Source of the DNA: Niallia circulans
GTDB taxonomy: Bacteria; Bacillota; Bacilli; Bacillales; Cytobacillaceae
Length of the DNA: 64,000 bases
NCBI RefSeq assembly: GCF_007273535.1
Contig: NZ_RIBP01000004.1
Coordinates: 3,448,001-3,512,000, forward strand
Reading direction: 5' to 3'
Within the stretch, counting starts at the first letter, position 1, and each line of letters opens with the position of its first letter. Below are positions 40,917 to 49,046 of this stretch, piece after piece. A model generated the notes under the pieces. It did not search any database. It was not told where the DNA came from and was given only the letters and a program-made list of their open reading frames with translations. Position numbers and translations under genes: made by a program.

Positions 40917-41681
40917 CTATATTACCTTCTCTAAAGAATGTCTTAGTTTATAGATTGCCTTTGAATGAATTTGGGAAATACGGGAAGTAGATAGGTTCAT
41001 CACTTGGCCAATTTCTGTTAATGTCAGTTCTTCTTTATAAAATAAGCTAAGGACAAGCTGCTCTTTATCATTCAAAGTTTCTATCATGGACGCCATTTCC
41101 TGAATCAATTCGTCTTTCATCACTTTCTCTTCCGGTATTTCCGTTTTATTGTCTCTGATTGCAAATGTTGGACCTTCCTTCTCGTCCGACTCATTCAGCT
41201 GCTCATCAATCGAAAGGACGTTGGCAAAGAAGTGCTCATTCATTGTTGAGTATACTTCGTCAGTGGATAAATCTAATTCATCCGCTATTTCTTGAACTGT
41301 TACGTTTCTCATCATTTTCTGTTCAAGCTTTTCAATAGTTGACTCAATTTTCTTTGTCTTTTCGCGAGTACCTCTTGAAAGCCAGTCTTCCTTTCTCAAA
41401 CCGTCAATAATGCTTCCTCTGATGCGAAAAGACGCATATGTGTCAAATTTCAGGTCACGCTTTGGATCAAATCTTTCAAGTGCATCATAAAGTCCAATCA
41501 TGCCTAAACTGTTCAACTCTTCTCTTGAGACGCTTTTAGGAAGACCTACAGAGATGCGCTGGACGTGAAAACTAACAAGCGGCATATACTTTTTAATTAA
41601 CGTATTGCATGCATCTGTGTCCCTATCTGTAATCCACATCTCCCATGCATTCTTCTCCTCTAATGTCGTCTCATTTGCCAT
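40917..41681 (-). CDS. sigD: RNA polymerase sigma factor SigD (FliA type)
   Basis: Sigma-28 factor for late flagellar, chemotaxis and autolysin genes. 254 residues from MANETTLEEKNAW; GAGGAGG lies seven bases upstream. Region 2 has ELNSLGMIGLYDALERFDPKRD-like sequence with FDTYASFRIRGSIIDGLR, and region 4 has LVLSLFYKEELTLTEIGQVM with SRISQIHSKA. Unlike in B. subtilis it is separated from cheD by about 520 bases with terminators and a candidate promoter. Confidence 0.96.
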   Translation of the reverse strand: MANETTLEEKNAWEMWITDRDTDACNTLIKKYMPLVSFHVQRISVGLPKSVSREELNSLGMIGLYDALERFDPKRDLKFDTYASFRIRGSIIDGLRKEDWLSRGTREKTKKIESTIEKLEQKMMRNVTVQEIADELDLSTDEVYSTMNEHFFANVLSIDEQLNESDEKEGPTFAIRDNKTEIPEEKVMKDELIQEMASMIETLNDKEQLVLSLFYKEELTLTEIGQVMNLSTSRISQIHSKAIYKLRHSLEKVI

Positions 41682-41788
41682 AAACATCCTCCTCGAACAG
41701 CGATACTATTTATTAGTTATATTATCTCTTTATTTTGAACTCTCTCGACCATATCCATACTAAAAACCTTCTTTATATATAAATAGAA

Positions 41789-41828
41789 AAGATTTTATGC
41801 TTATCCTCCTGTGAAGAGGACAAAATCT
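41789..41828 (-). promoter_or_regulatory. Hairpin that hides an AGGAGG site upstream of sigD
   Basis: On the minus strand AGATTTT pairs with AAAATCT and, inside, TCCTC pairs with GAGGA of an AGGAGG sequence. No good start codon follows the AGGAGG. It lies about 110-150 bases before sigD. Confidence 0.45.
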
Positions 41829-41844
41829 GTTTTGAATAATAACT

Positions 41845-41892
41845 ACAAAACAAAATAGTGCTTTCCTACTCAATATGAGAAATGCACTATTC
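41845..41892 (-). terminator. Terminator-like hairpin in the cheD-sigD gap
   Basis: AATAGTGC pairs with GCACTATT around a 22-nt loop that can extend the stem (TTTCTC/ GTAGGAAA-like contacts), followed by TTGTTTTG on the minus strand. Confidence 0.5.
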
Positions 41893-42022
41893 AATCCAAT
41901 AAGACGCATATCCTATATTGATTTAAGGGAAAACATCCAAATTAAACGATGGAAACCTGTATATTCAATGGTTATACAGCTCTCCGCCTCTTAAACTTTA
42001 CCACTGTCGAAATTTCTGCGGA

Positions 42023-42051
42023 ATAGTACTTTAAACCTATTTTTGTTACAA
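42023..42051 (-). promoter_or_regulatory. Candidate promoter of sigD
   Basis: On the minus strand TTGTAA, 17 bp, TACTAT lies just downstream of the terminator at 42065-42094. Each hexamer matches four of six consensus bases. It would start a transcript with a long leader of about 330 nt before sigD. Confidence 0.4.
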
Positions 42052-42064
42052 AATTACTATATGT

Positions 42065-42094
42065 TAAAAAAAGGATGGATTTTTCGTCCTTTTA
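42065..42094 (-). terminator. Terminator after cheD
   Basis: AAAGGA/TCCTTT stem (minus strand, loop CGAAAAATCCA-type) followed by seven T, about 110 bases after the cheD stop. It would end the long fla/che transcript before sigD. Confidence 0.7.
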
Positions 42095-42202
42095 TAGTTC
42101 TTTAAACCCAACTCTCAGGCTGCCTTATTGAAAAAAGCCTGCACTTCATCAGTGTCAGACTTTACTAATTTGTCCACCTTATGGGATATTTCTGATAAAT
42201 CT

Positions 42203-42700
42203 TTATATAATATGTGTACCTTTATTAACAGTACGAATCATAAGTTCATGTGTTGCTGGATTAAACTCGATTGTTCTTCCGCTGTTGCCGCCGACATCTT
42301 CTGCCCAAATCTTAATGTTTTGTGTATTTAATGCCTTCTTGACCGCCTCAACATTACGAGGACCAATTCTCATGACATCACTGGTTCCACTAAATTGAAA
42401 CATTTGTGCTCCACCAGCAATTTTTGCCTTTAAGGAAAACTTACTTGCCCCCAGTTTTCCTAACTTATTTACTAGCTCCGTGATGGCTGTATCTGCAAAT
42501 TTAGCAATATTGACAGGACCACTCTTGCTTAATGATGAATCGGGAAGCATGATATGAGCTAAACCTGCAATAGACCTTCTCTCATCATATAAAACGATCC
42601 CAACACAAGATCCAAGCCCGGAAGTCCTTATTAATTCCGGTGCTTTGACTGTGTTCATATCCGCAATTCCAACCTTCACTACAGTAGCTTGTTCAGTCAT
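42203..42700 (-). CDS. cheD: Chemoreceptor glutamine deamidase CheD
   Basis: Deamidates receptor glutamines and, with CheC, forms the Bacillus adaptation loop. The 165-residue protein has the catalytic Cys32 in [12 protein letters not shown] and His49 in [10 protein letters not shown]. It overlaps the cheC stop by eight bases. After its stop comes a 500-base non-coding gap before sigD. Confidence 0.95.
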   Translation of the reverse strand: MTEQATVVKVGIADMNTVKAPELIRTSGLGSCVGIVLYDERRSIAGLAHIMLPDSSLSKSGPVNIAKFADTAITELVNKLGKLGASKFSLKAKIAGGAQMFQFSGTSDVMRIGPRNVEAVKKALNTQNIKIWAEDVGGNSGRTIEFNPATHELMIRTVNKGTHII

Positions 42701-43331
42701 CCAGCTTCACTCCCAATGATTCAAACAAGGTATGAAAGGACTCTGGGTCTGGGAGAAGGAAAAAATGACCCTTAACCATTTCAGAAAGTGATTTATCATC
42801 TTCATTGAGGGCAGTGTTGATGACAATTGCATAGTCGCTGACTTGTGATAGCTCAATCAACCCATAGCTTACAATTGCTCCGACCATATCAATTGCAAGT
42901 GCAGGAACAGATGGATATAAAGATAGATTGGTAAAATCCGACAATGCGGACAAATAAGACCCTGACAATATATTGCCAAGCTCCTGTAAAGCAGATAAGG
43001 AAAGTTCATCATATGGTTCAGACAATTGAGCTGTCTCGTCACCTATCATGTCTCTGATAAAATTCGTCGCTTGTTCAATTGGCAGCATAAAGAACATACT
43101 GCCAGGAGCATCTCCTTCAATTCTAAGAAATACTCCTGCTGCAATATTGTCAGACCCTCCTGCCATATCCATCATTTCATCGAAGGATACTATTTCCACA
43201 TTGGGAACTTTCATATCGATTTTTTTATTAAGGAGTTTGGAGAGTGCTGTAGCAGCATTGCCTGCTCCAATATTTCCAATCTCCCTTAATATATCAAGAT
43301 GAAGCGAAGTAATCTTATCTGTAAAGCCCAT
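42693..43331 (-). CDS. cheC: CheY-P phosphatase CheC
   Basis: A 212-residue CheC that dephosphorylates CheY-P and binds CheD. Two pseudo-symmetric active-site helices are visible: [15 protein letters not shown] (Glu17, Asn20) and [16 protein letters not shown] near residue 115. It abuts cheW and overlaps cheD. Confidence 0.95.
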   Translation of the reverse strand: MGFTDKITSLHLDILREIGNIGAGNAATALSKLLNKKIDMKVPNVEIVSFDEMMDMAGGSDNIAAGVFLRIEGDAPGSMFFMLPIEQATNFIRDMIGDETAQLSEPYDELSLSALQELGNILSGSYLSALSDFTNLSLYPSVPALAIDMVGAIVSYGLIELSQVSDYAIVINTALNEDDKSLSEMVKGHFFLLPDPESFHTLFESLGVKLDD

Positions 43332-43801
43332 TAAAGTTCACTTCTAGCATATTTTTTTAATTCTTCGCGATCAAACACTCTTTCTAAGTTAACTAGGATA
43401 AGTAAACGCTTGTCTACCTTTACAACACCACTGATGTAATCAACTTCCTGACCACCAACAACTTCTGGAGCAGGCTCAAAATCACCAGAATCCACATCGA
43501 CAACATCGTTTGCAGCGTCAACAATCAACCCTACTTCCATGTCCTCAATCGCAATGATAATAATACGAGTCTGATCCGTATGTGCAATCTCCTCCAAATC
43601 AAAGCGTCTGCGTAAATCAATGATTGGTGTTACGACACCGCGCAGGTTTATTACCCCTTTAACAAATGGAGCAATGTTAGGAATTCTCGTAATGTGCATG
43701 ATTTTTTCAATTGATCTTACATCATTTACAGGAATTGCATACTCTTTTCCCTTCAGTTCGAAAATAATCAGTTTTACTTCTGTTGAAACCGATTCTACCA
43801 T
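43331..43801 (-). CDS. cheW: Chemotaxis coupling protein CheW
   Basis: A 156-residue adaptor between receptors and CheA. Typical CheW features: IIFELKGKEYAIPVNDVRSIEKI, GVINLRGVVTPIIDLR near residue 53, and LLILVNLERVFD at the C-terminal end. It lies 47 bases after cheA and abuts cheC. Confidence 0.96.
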   Translation of the reverse strand: MVESVSTEVKLIIFELKGKEYAIPVNDVRSIEKIMHITRIPNIAPFVKGVINLRGVVTPIIDLRRRFDLEEIAHTDQTRIIIIAIEDMEVGLIVDAANDVVDVDSGDFEPAPEVVGGQEVDYISGVVKVDKRLLILVNLERVFDREELKKYARSEL

Positions 43802-43848
43802 TTCATTCCTTCCTCTCTATCAACCAATCTTTGCATCAAATTTAACGT

Positions 43849-45879
43849 TTATTTAATCAAAGCGTTGCAATCAACGATTAAGGCTACTTGTCCATCACCT
43901 AATATTGTAGCACCAGAAATTGCAAATGCATTAGCTAAATAATTTCCGAGTGATTTTAATACGACTTCTTGCTGGCCGATAAAGGAATCAACAACGAAGC
44001 CTGCGAGCTTCTCACCTTTTCTAACAATGACAACTGAATAGAACTCTTCTTCTTCTTTCGTTTCTGGAACCTCAAAGATATCCTTCAAGAATAGAAGAGG
44101 GACTACTTTGCCACGGAAATCTATTACTGTTTGGTTATGTGCTTGAAGCACGTCCTGCTTGTTAACGATTGCTGTTTCAATAATAGATGATAAAGGAATC
44201 GCATATTTTTCCTGCTGGATTTCCACAAGCATCACAGAAATGATAGAAAGTGTTAATGGCAACTGAATAGAGAATAAGGAACCTTTTCCTTCCTGCGAAT
44301 CAATCGTTATTGTTCCGCCAAGAGATTCAATCGTGCTTTTCACAACATCAAGACCAACACCACGGCCAGAAATATCAGAAATTTTATCTGCTGTTGAGAA
44401 GCCGGATGCTAGGATTAACTCCGCAATTTGTGAATCAGTTAAGCTATTAGCTGTTTCTTGTGTGATAATTCCTTTGCTTAATGCCTTTTGAAGTACTTTT
44501 TCTTTGTTGATTCCAGCACCATCGTCCTCAAGCTCGATAAATACATGGTTTCCACTATGATAAGCTCTAAGTACTACCGTTCCTTCTTCATTTTTACCAT
44601 TAGCTCTTCTGACTTCTGGAGACTCAACCCCATGATCCAAAGCATTTCTTATAAGATGGACAAGAGGGTCACCAATTTCATCGATGACTGTTCTATCCAA
44701 TTCTGTTTCTGCGCCAATTATCTCAAGATTGATTTTTTTGTTCAAATCTCTCGCTAGCTGTCTGACCATACGAGGGAATCGATTAAATACAGTCTCAACC
44801 GGCACCATTCTCATATTTAAAATAATGTTTTGAAGGTCCCCAGTGATTCTTGACATTCTCTCAACCGTTTCATGGAGCTCTTGAACCTGAAGGTCTTGTG
44901 AGATTTGGTCTAGTCTTCCTCTGTCAATGACTAGCTCCTCAAACAGATTCATTAATATATCAAGGCGTTCAATGTTAACCCTGATTGTTTTGCTTGATTG
45001 CTTTGCCACAACAGCAGGCTTTTCCTCTTCTTTTTTCGGTGCTGCAGCAGGTTGAACAGCGGAGCTTTCTTGAACTTGTGGAGCAGCTGCTTCTTCCGCC
45101 TCTTCCTCTACACTCAACTCAGAAGCAGAGAAGCTATTTACAGTTACTTTTTCTACTTCAGATACCTTCATAATTTTCGCTTCAATCGTACTAGGCTCTT
45201 CCTTAGATATAATGGTAACCATGAAAGAATACTCAAACTTTTCTTCTTCCAATTCCTCAACAGGTGGATTTGATTTAATCACTTCACCTAATGATTCCAA
45301 TGCTTCAAAAATCATGAATACCCTTGCTGCTTTTAGCAGACAGTTTTGACTTAATGAAATCTCAATTTCATATGTGTTGAAGCCTTGTTCTTTTGATTGC
45401 TGCATAACAGTAATTTCGAATTCATCATAGCTGCTTCCAGCTAGAGGTACTTCTGCTACAGCAGTTGCCGTTTGATTAGCAGCTGTTTCCACAAATGCTT
45501 CTCCGCTTTCGATTGCAACTAGTTTCCTCACTACATCCTCTACATTTCTTTTTCCGTCACCACCGCTTGCAATCGATTCTACCATTGCTTCTAGGTCATC
45601 TACTGCAAGGAAGATAACATCTAACACTTCAGGTGTTACAGAAATTTTCTCGTTTCTAATTGCATCAAGAACATTCTCCATCTGGTGGGTAAGGCTCGCA
45701 AGATCTTCGTATCCCATTGTTGCAGACATACCTTTTAATGTATGAGCAGAACGAAATATCTCGTTAACAATTTGCAGGTTTTCTGGATTTTTTTCTAATT
45801 CCAGTAATTGCTCGTTACATGTTTGCAAATGCTCCTTGCTTTCTTCAATAAAAACTTCTAAATACTGGCTCATCTCCAT
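43849..45879 (-). CDS. cheA: Chemotaxis histidine kinase CheA
   Basis: Sensor kinase that phosphorylates CheY and CheB. 676 residues. P1 domain with phosphorylation site His46 in RSAHTLKGMSA; a CheY-binding P2 region (about 160-265); an Ala/Glu/Pro-rich linker; dimerisation domain; ATPase domain with N-box HLIRNALDHGVE and G-boxes DDGAGI and GRGVGLDVV; and a CheW-like P5 domain at the C-terminus. ATG follows AAGGGGTG. The gene lies 21 bases after cheB. Confidence 0.96.
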   Translation of the reverse strand: MEMSQYLEVFIEESKEHLQTCNEQLLELEKNPENLQIVNEIFRSAHTLKGMSATMGYEDLASLTHQMENVLDAIRNEKISVTPEVLDVIFLAVDDLEAMVESIASGGDGKRNVEDVVRKLVAIESGEAFVETAANQTATAVAEVPLAGSSYDEFEITVMQQSKEQGFNTYEIEISLSQNCLLKAARVFMIFEALESLGEVIKSNPPVEELEEEKFEYSFMVTIISKEEPSTIEAKIMKVSEVEKVTVNSFSASELSVEEEAEEAAAPQVQESSAVQPAAAPKKEEEKPAVVAKQSSKTIRVNIERLDILMNLFEELVIDRGRLDQISQDLQVQELHETVERMSRITGDLQNIILNMRMVPVETVFNRFPRMVRQLARDLNKKINLEIIGAETELDRTVIDEIGDPLVHLIRNALDHGVESPEVRRANGKNEEGTVVLRAYHSGNHVFIELEDDGAGINKEKVLQKALSKGIITQETANSLTDSQIAELILASGFSTADKISDISGRGVGLDVVKSTIESLGGTITIDSQEGKGSLFSIQLPLTLSIISVMLVEIQQEKYAIPLSSIIETAIVNKQDVLQAHNQTVIDFRGKVVPLLFLKDIFEVPETKEEEEFYSVVIVRKGEKLAGFVVDSFIGQQEVVLKSLGNYLANAFAISGATILGDGQVALIVDCNALIK

Positions 45880-45900
45880 AAATTTTACACCCCTTGGCGT

Positions 45901-46998
45901 TTATACATACTTCATTATTGTTTGTGCAATATTTTCTACATTTTGGACTTCATCTACATAATTTGTTGCAATGGCAGCCTTTGGCATTCCAAAAACGATG
46001 GATGTTTCCTTCGATTCTGCAATGGACTTGACTCGTCCAGAGTTTACAAGCTTGATAAGCCCATTTGTTCCGTCTGAACCCATTCCAGTCATAATAACCG
46101 CAAGCTTGTCATAGTTATTTAATTCACTTGCCGATTCAAACATTACATCTACACTAGGTCTATGACCATTTACAGGGGTCGATTGGTCTAGTTCAACTAC
46201 AAGGCTGTTCCCAGAGGATTTTACTTTTAAGTGATATCCCCCTGGAGCTATATAAGCTATCCCGTTCTTTATCGTTTCCCCATGTTCCGCTTCCTTAACT
46301 GTTATCTCTGAAAGAGAATTAAGCCTGTTAGCAAGCGATTGAGTAAAGCCTGCTGGCATGTGTTGTACAATTAAAATTGGTGCATTAATGTTTGCAGGCA
46401 ATTTTGTGATGACATGCTGTAATGCTCTTGGTCCGCCTGTTGAAGTTCCTAAGACGATAAGTTTACTTGAGGCAGGATTCCATTTTGAATCTACTTTTTT
46501 GACTGTTTTTTCTTCTTTTGGTTCTATTTTACTATAACTAACTCTAGTACTAATAGGTTTTTTTTCCTGCACAGGAGAAATCAAGAGTTTAGACAGCTTT
46601 ACCTTACTTGCTGAAACTACTTTTTCGATTAATTCATCCTTAACCTTATATAAATCAAGAGATATCGCTCCAGATGGCTTAGCGATAAAATCAATGGCGC
46701 CGATTTGCATTGCTTGAATTGTATTCTCCGCTCCTACCTTCGTTGTGCTCGAAAGCATGATGACAGGGACTGGGCTTTCCTTCATAATCCGTTCTAACGC
46801 ACTTATGCCATCCATAATTGGCATCTCAACGTCCATTGTAACTACATCGGGTTTAAGTTCCTTGATTTTTTTTAATGCATCTTGTCCATTTCTGGCAATG
46901 CCAACGACCGACATGCGTGAGTCTTCTGTGAGAAAATCAGTTATAAGCTTACGCATAAAAGCCGAATCGTCGACAATTAAGATTTTAATTTTTCCCAC
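45901..46998 (-). CDS. cheB: Chemotaxis glutamate methylesterase CheB
   Basis: Removes methyl groups from receptors when phosphorylated. The GTG start (MGKIKILIVDDSAFMRK) has GGAG five bases upstream; a TTG seven codons earlier is possible. 365 residues: receiver domain with Asp56 in VVTMDVEMP, linker rich in Lys/Glu, and esterase domain with Ser in GTSTGGPRAL, His in QHMPAGF and Asp in MTGMGSDG. It overlaps or abuts flhG. Confidence 0.95.
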   Translation of the reverse strand: MGKIKILIVDDSAFMRKLITDFLTEDSRMSVVGIARNGQDALKKIKELKPDVVTMDVEMPIMDGISALERIMKESPVPVIMLSSTTKVGAENTIQAMQIGAIDFIAKPSGAISLDLYKVKDELIEKVVSASKVKLSKLLISPVQEKKPISTRVSYSKIEPKEEKTVKKVDSKWNPASSKLIVLGTSTGGPRALQHVITKLPANINAPILIVQHMPAGFTQSLANRLNSLSEITVKEAEHGETIKNGIAYIAPGGYHLKVKSSGNSLVVELDQSTPVNGHRPSVDVMFESASELNNYDKLAVIMTGMGSDGTNGLIKLVNSGRVKSIAESKETSIVFGMPKAAIATNYVDEVQNVENIAQTIMKYV

Positions 46999-47008
46999 GA
47001 CAACTCCA

Positions 47009-47872
47009 CTACCTTTCAAACAGCAGCCTCTTCAATTTTGCCATGAACGGCTTTTTGTTTTCTTGAGGGTCTGCAAACTCTTGTTTACAGTATCTATCGG
47101 CTATTTCTGACAAAGCTTTAGAGGCTTGAGAATTTTCATTAAAAATAATGAATGGAACTTGTTTCCTAACTGCTTTGGCAACATTCTGATCGTCTGGTAT
47201 CGCACCAAGATTAATAATATCCCGTTCCAAAAATCGACCTACGACGTTTTTTAATTTCTGGTAGGTTTCTTTGCCATCAAGAATACTAATTGTTCTATTA
47301 ACAACAACGTAAAAAGGGATATCGTCTTTTTGCAGGTGAATAAACTTCATTGCAGCATATGCATCTGTTATAGAAGTAGGCTCAGGTGTAGTTAATACAA
47401 TCACATCATCGACAGAAAGGATGAAATGAAGGGTATCAGTACTTATACCCGCCCCCATATCAAATAATATATAGTCATAATTGCTAAGATGACTTTCAAA
47501 TTCCTGAAAAAATCTTGCAAGCTGATTTTCCCCCATATCAAGAAAATCAGTTAGACCTGAACCTCCTGCAATAAAGTCAATTCCACCAGTACCAGTATGG
47601 ATAATGTCTGAAAAGGATGCGTTATTTTTAAAGTAATCAACAATAGAAAAGGCTGGCTGTGATCCCATTAATATATCAACATTACCCATCCCGATATCCA
47701 TGTCTATTAAAAGAACAGAATAACCTTTCAATTTCAGCGATAAAGAGAAATTTAACGAGAAATTTGATTTCCCAACTCCTCCCTTTCCGCTAACAACGGC
47801 TAATGTTCTTTGCTTTTTGGGGTTATGAAACTGTTCGAATCTTTTTCTCAGCATTGCCGCCTGATCTGTCAT
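47009..47872 (-). CDS. flhG: MinD-like ATPase FlhG
   Basis: ParA/MinD-type ATPase controlling flagellar number and placement with FlhF (ylxH in B. subtilis). 287 residues with an N-terminal FlhF-activating stretch (QAAMLRKRFEQ), the deviant Walker A GKGGVGKS at 29-36, and DMDIGMGNVDILMG. Ends with a basic amphipathic tail (KPFMAKLKRLLFER) resembling a membrane-targeting helix. One base separates it from flhF. Confidence 0.95.
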   Translation of the reverse strand: MTDQAAMLRKRFEQFHNPKKQRTLAVVSGKGGVGKSNFSLNFSLSLKLKGYSVLLIDMDIGMGNVDILMGSQPAFSIVDYFKNNASFSDIIHTGTGGIDFIAGGSGLTDFLDMGENQLARFFQEFESHLSNYDYILFDMGAGISTDTLHFILSVDDVIVLTTPEPTSITDAYAAMKFIHLQKDDIPFYVVVNRTISILDGKETYQKLKNVVGRFLERDIINLGAIPDDQNVAKAVRKQVPFIIFNENSQASKALSEIADRYCKQEFADPQENKKPFMAKLKRLLFER

Positions 47873-47873
47873 A

Positions 47874-49046
47874 TTAATCGACCTCTATTATCCTTTTTGC
47901 TATTTGTCGGGGATCTGCTGGCATTATATCGTCAGGAACATTTTGTCCTGTAGTCACATAAGCCACACCCTTTTGATATTTGACCACAAGATTGATCATT
48001 GCTCCAGATGTTGAAGTTTCATCTAATTTTGTAAATATAAACTGATCGATATGAATGGAAGAAAATTGCTGATAAATTTCTTCCATGTCTTTTTGTTTAG
48101 CAGTCAGTGATAAAACAAGCAATGTTTCCATATCACTATTATAATCGACCACTTCTTTCAAATCTTGAACATATTGTTGGTTACGGAAGTTTCTTCCTGC
48201 AGTATCCACAAGAATAATATCGCAATCTGCCAGGCTTTTTGTTGCCTTTTCAAAATCCTCCAAGTTATAACAAACCTCAATTGGAACATTTAAGATTGTA
48301 GCGTATGTTTTCAGCTGATCAATAGCGGCGATACGGTATGTATCTGTTGTAATAAATCCTATCTTTTTCTGATGCTTCATCATAAACTCTGCTGCCATTT
48401 TAGCTAATGTCGTTGTTTTTCCGACACCAGTTGGCCCAATTACGTTTATAAATTTTTTCTTAAGCGCAAGCTCCCCAAAATTATATTGCTCCATCTCTTC
48501 ATAAAGAAAGTCCTCAGCCCAGTCGTAAACTTCTTCCACTGGGCTGTTTGCCCCTGCTATATACCATCTTTCCAAAAGCTTTGCTGTCAGCTTTGACTGA
48601 ATATCTGCATCAAGGTCTTGACTCACTATACTGTCCATTACTGTTTGCAGCTGGATTGGCAGCTCCATTTGTAACTTACCGCTTTCAGACATTTTTTGAA
48701 TATGTTGATTCATGCTCGCGAGCTGCTTCATGATGTCTTCATTTGCAGGTACAGGAGACTTTTGTAGCTCCTTCTTTCCTTCAAAATCAAGATTACGCTC
48801 CACTTTCGGTAATAACTTCGGTGCGGGAATTGGTGCGGGCATCGGCTTTTCTTGTGGTGGCCTTGAAGTGTTCAAATCAGGATCTATTGCCGCAAGCACT
48901 TCAATATTTCTTTTTTTGAACATTCCTAAGAACCCGCCGGTGTAAATAATTTTCGATTGTAAAATCACCGCATTATTACCTAATTCTGCCCTGATTTGCT
49001 TCATTGCTTCTGGCATGCTAACTGCAATATATTTTTTTATTTTCAT
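47874..49046 (-). CDS. flhF: SRP-type GTPase FlhF
   Basis: SRP-family GTPase that places flagella. 390 residues: a basic N-terminal domain (MKIKKYIAVSMPEAMKQI) with a Pro-rich linker (around 75-95), then the NG domain with GPTGVGKTTTLAKMA near residue 203, DTAGRNFRN and TKLDETSTSGA. It overlaps the flhA stop by four bases. Confidence 0.95.
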   Translation of the reverse strand: MKIKKYIAVSMPEAMKQIRAELGNNAVILQSKIIYTGGFLGMFKKRNIEVLAAIDPDLNTSRPPQEKPMPAPIPAPKLLPKVERNLDFEGKKELQKSPVPANEDIMKQLASMNQHIQKMSESGKLQMELPIQLQTVMDSIVSQDLDADIQSKLTAKLLERWYIAGANSPVEEVYDWAEDFLYEEMEQYNFGELALKKKFINVIGPTGVGKTTTLAKMAAEFMMKHQKKIGFITTDTYRIAAIDQLKTYATILNVPIEVCYNLEDFEKATKSLADCDIILVDTAGRNFRNQQYVQDLKEVVDYNSDMETLLVLSLTAKQKDMEEIYQQFSSIHIDQFIFTKLDETSTSGAMINLVVKYQKGVAYVTTGQNVPDDIMPADPRQIAKRIIEVD

